The notes under the pieces were generated by a model. It saw nothing but the letters and a program-made list of their open reading frames with translations. It did not search any database and was not told the DNA's origin. A DNA stretch of 64,000 nucleotides from Acanthornis magna (lineage: Eukaryota > Chordata > Aves > Passeriformes > Acanthizidae), in NCBI GenBank assembly GCA_036785705.1, contig JAWUZG010000332.1, positions 2,542,001 through 2,606,000 of the forward strand, read 5' to 3'. Both the position numbers and the translations under genes were made by a program. This document shows positions 62,459 through 64,000 of this stretch, piece after piece. Positions within the stretch are counted from its first letter, which is position 1. Each line of letters opens with the position of its first letter.

Positions 62459-64000
62459 ATCAATTAAATTTCACTGTACTCAAGGGTAAGTAAACTAGCT
62501 ATGCACATCATTTGACATAGAATTCTTGTTTTCATTATTGTATTTAGGCATTTTGATATCAGTTATAGGAACATAATTTACAGAGTTCAAATTTGATCCT
62601 GATTGCCTCAACCAATCGTAATTTCCAGCAAAACAGAGGAGGAAATCAAATTTGTGTGGCATTTTCAGGCTTTCATTAAGCAATGACATCTCATATATTT
62701 AGAATTATGTCATGACTTTCGCTCCCTGTCTCTCCAGGTTGTGAAAGCAAATAAAAATCTTCTATCTAGTTAAGACATGCCCAGAATAGCATTTTGCAAA
62801 TAAGTAAAACTGACTATATATAACTGAGCGTTAAGCATACAGAGGCAACCCTAGGAACAATTAAATCCTGGCTGTAGTACCAAATATTGATTCATGTTCA
62901 GAAAAGTTCTTAAAAGTTTGCTATGACAAAAGACAGTGTGCATTATAAGCACCCTCATCCATGACATCTCCATTAGAAATTGCACAGACTAAACCTTTTA
63001 CGAAACAGAATAGTTTGTAACGGGAACATGTTGAATCCAAACAAGGAAAGCAGGAATATTCCCGCTTTTTACGCACTGGTAAAACACTTGCAATGCCTGG
63101 ATGTGTCAGATGATGCATGGAACTGGGGCTGCAGACCAGGCTGGTGTGGCAGACTGGCTGTGTCTCGCTCCACACGGCTTAGGGCCGAATCAGAGCGCAA
63201 AAACGCCGGCACAGCCCTCGTAGCTTTGTTGGTTTGTCACGGAGCAGGAAGAAGAGTGTGGCAGGAATATTTGGAGAGAAGAGGTTCTGTATACGAACAC
63301 TGACAGAACAACTGAAATTTCTCCTATTACTTTAATTTTAGGATTTTGGGAAAGGAAGGGTGGTGCGTTTTCGTTTACCTTTATTACATTTTTAATCAGA
63401 AAAAAATACCTTTCCGTTTTTAAGATAAAATATTTAGGGCTCATTTGTATTTCACAAATATTTGGAGGTTACAAATATATGGATGACTATGCTTGCACTT
63501 TTCCATTATTACTTATGGGTGAATTGCCACAATTTCTCACACTAAGGCACCCAAAGAGGAATGGTGGATCCCTGAGTGCGTAGTTTGCGGCTACAGACTC
63601 AATGGCAGAGTCACTGCTCATTCATTCCAAAAGCGGGTGAAACTCAGCAGGGAGGATTTTCAGACTCAGTGATATTATATAAAAGACCTACAATTAATGG
63701 GGCTAACAACAAACAAACCCCCAAATCATTCTATAGTAGCTCTGTGCAGCAAGAACCCATTTGCCTTCTTTAATACAATACTACTCTCAGACCTCCTAGG
63801 ATTAGCTCTTGGTACGATAACATCTTATGCAACAAACAGAATGTGTTCAAGCTCTGGCTTGACCCTCTGGCTATCATTATAAAGCAGGAGGAAAAACAGC
63901 TTTTACAATGTAAAAGAAAAGGAAAATACTCCACCTAAGTTGTCAACAGTGACTTGTAATTCTTTCTGTGGTGTCCACATGGTCCAACTCCCATGCCACC

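Larger units (their letters stand above)
46936..64000 (-). other. SLIT3: SLIT3 intron upstream of the last LRR of domain 1 (partial)
   Basis: At least 17 kb of intron running off the right edge. I looked for the preceding LRR exon (coding like SCIEDGAFRALRDLE) on the minus strand and did not find it. The region contains a 70-bp duplication (48345-48475), an 11-bp inverted repeat (49288-49325), a 44-A run (53223-53266), a CpG-rich patch (57460-57560), a CpG-island-like block (58727-59030) and an A/C tract (62372-62458). Confidence 0.8.

Noticed and set aside
1..64000. The miR-218 hairpin that mammals carry in a SLIT3 intron
   Set aside because: The mature sequence and its complement were not found. 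In human it lies in a later intron, which would be beyond the left edge of this window.

Overview
This window is a bird genome fragment, most likely from a passerine, lying inside one large gene on the minus strand: SLIT3, the secreted axon-guidance ligand of Robo receptors. Three signs point to a bird. There are CR1 LINE 3' ends with the typical avian tail. There is a tRNA-Ile-derived SINE with a CR1-like tail, of the kind named TguSINE1 in zebra finch, which is why I favour a songbird. The introns are long but shorter than I would expect for the mammalian gene. The SLIT3 call rests on translated exons that match SLIT3 rather than SLIT1 or SLIT2.

Five coding exons are supported, each with AG/GT splice sites and all in one continuous frame. 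Because the gene is on the minus strand, transcription runs from high to low coordinates. In transcript order they are: 46935-46864 (72 bp, last LRR of the first LRR domain), 42472-42309 (164 bp, first LRR C-terminal cap), 27863-27722 (142 bp, linker plus N-terminal cap of the second LRR domain), 13845-13774 (72 bp, LRR) and 8553-8482 (72 bp, LRR). The signal peptide, first N-terminal cap and earlier LRRs lie beyond the right edge. The rest of LRR domain 2, LRR domains 3 and 4, the EGF repeats, laminin G domain and C-terminal knot lie beyond the left edge.

About 99% of the window is intron. It holds: an A/C-rich tract of about 700 bp (2.04-2.74 kb) with smaller relatives at 7.9 and 62.4 kb; an opposite-orientation T/G tract at 20.9 kb; a 7/8-mer minisatellite (18.03-18.49 kb); a 20-23 bp minisatellite of about 40 copies with a 69-bp higher-order period (38.32-39.23 kb); two CR1 fragments (26.36-26.90 kb plus strand, 31.04-31.15 kb minus strand); the SINE (42.96-43.09 kb); a 44-A homopolymer (53.2 kb); and short local duplications.

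One candidate regulatory element stands out. A CpG-dense block at 58.73-59.03 kb carries, on the SLIT3 sense strand, a consensus splice donor whose phase fits the downstream LRR exon. It may be an internal alternative promoter with a first exon. I found no other protein-coding gene, no CRISPR array and no RNA gene. The many remaining open frames are chance or low-complexity frames, several of them opening with GTG rather than ATG.
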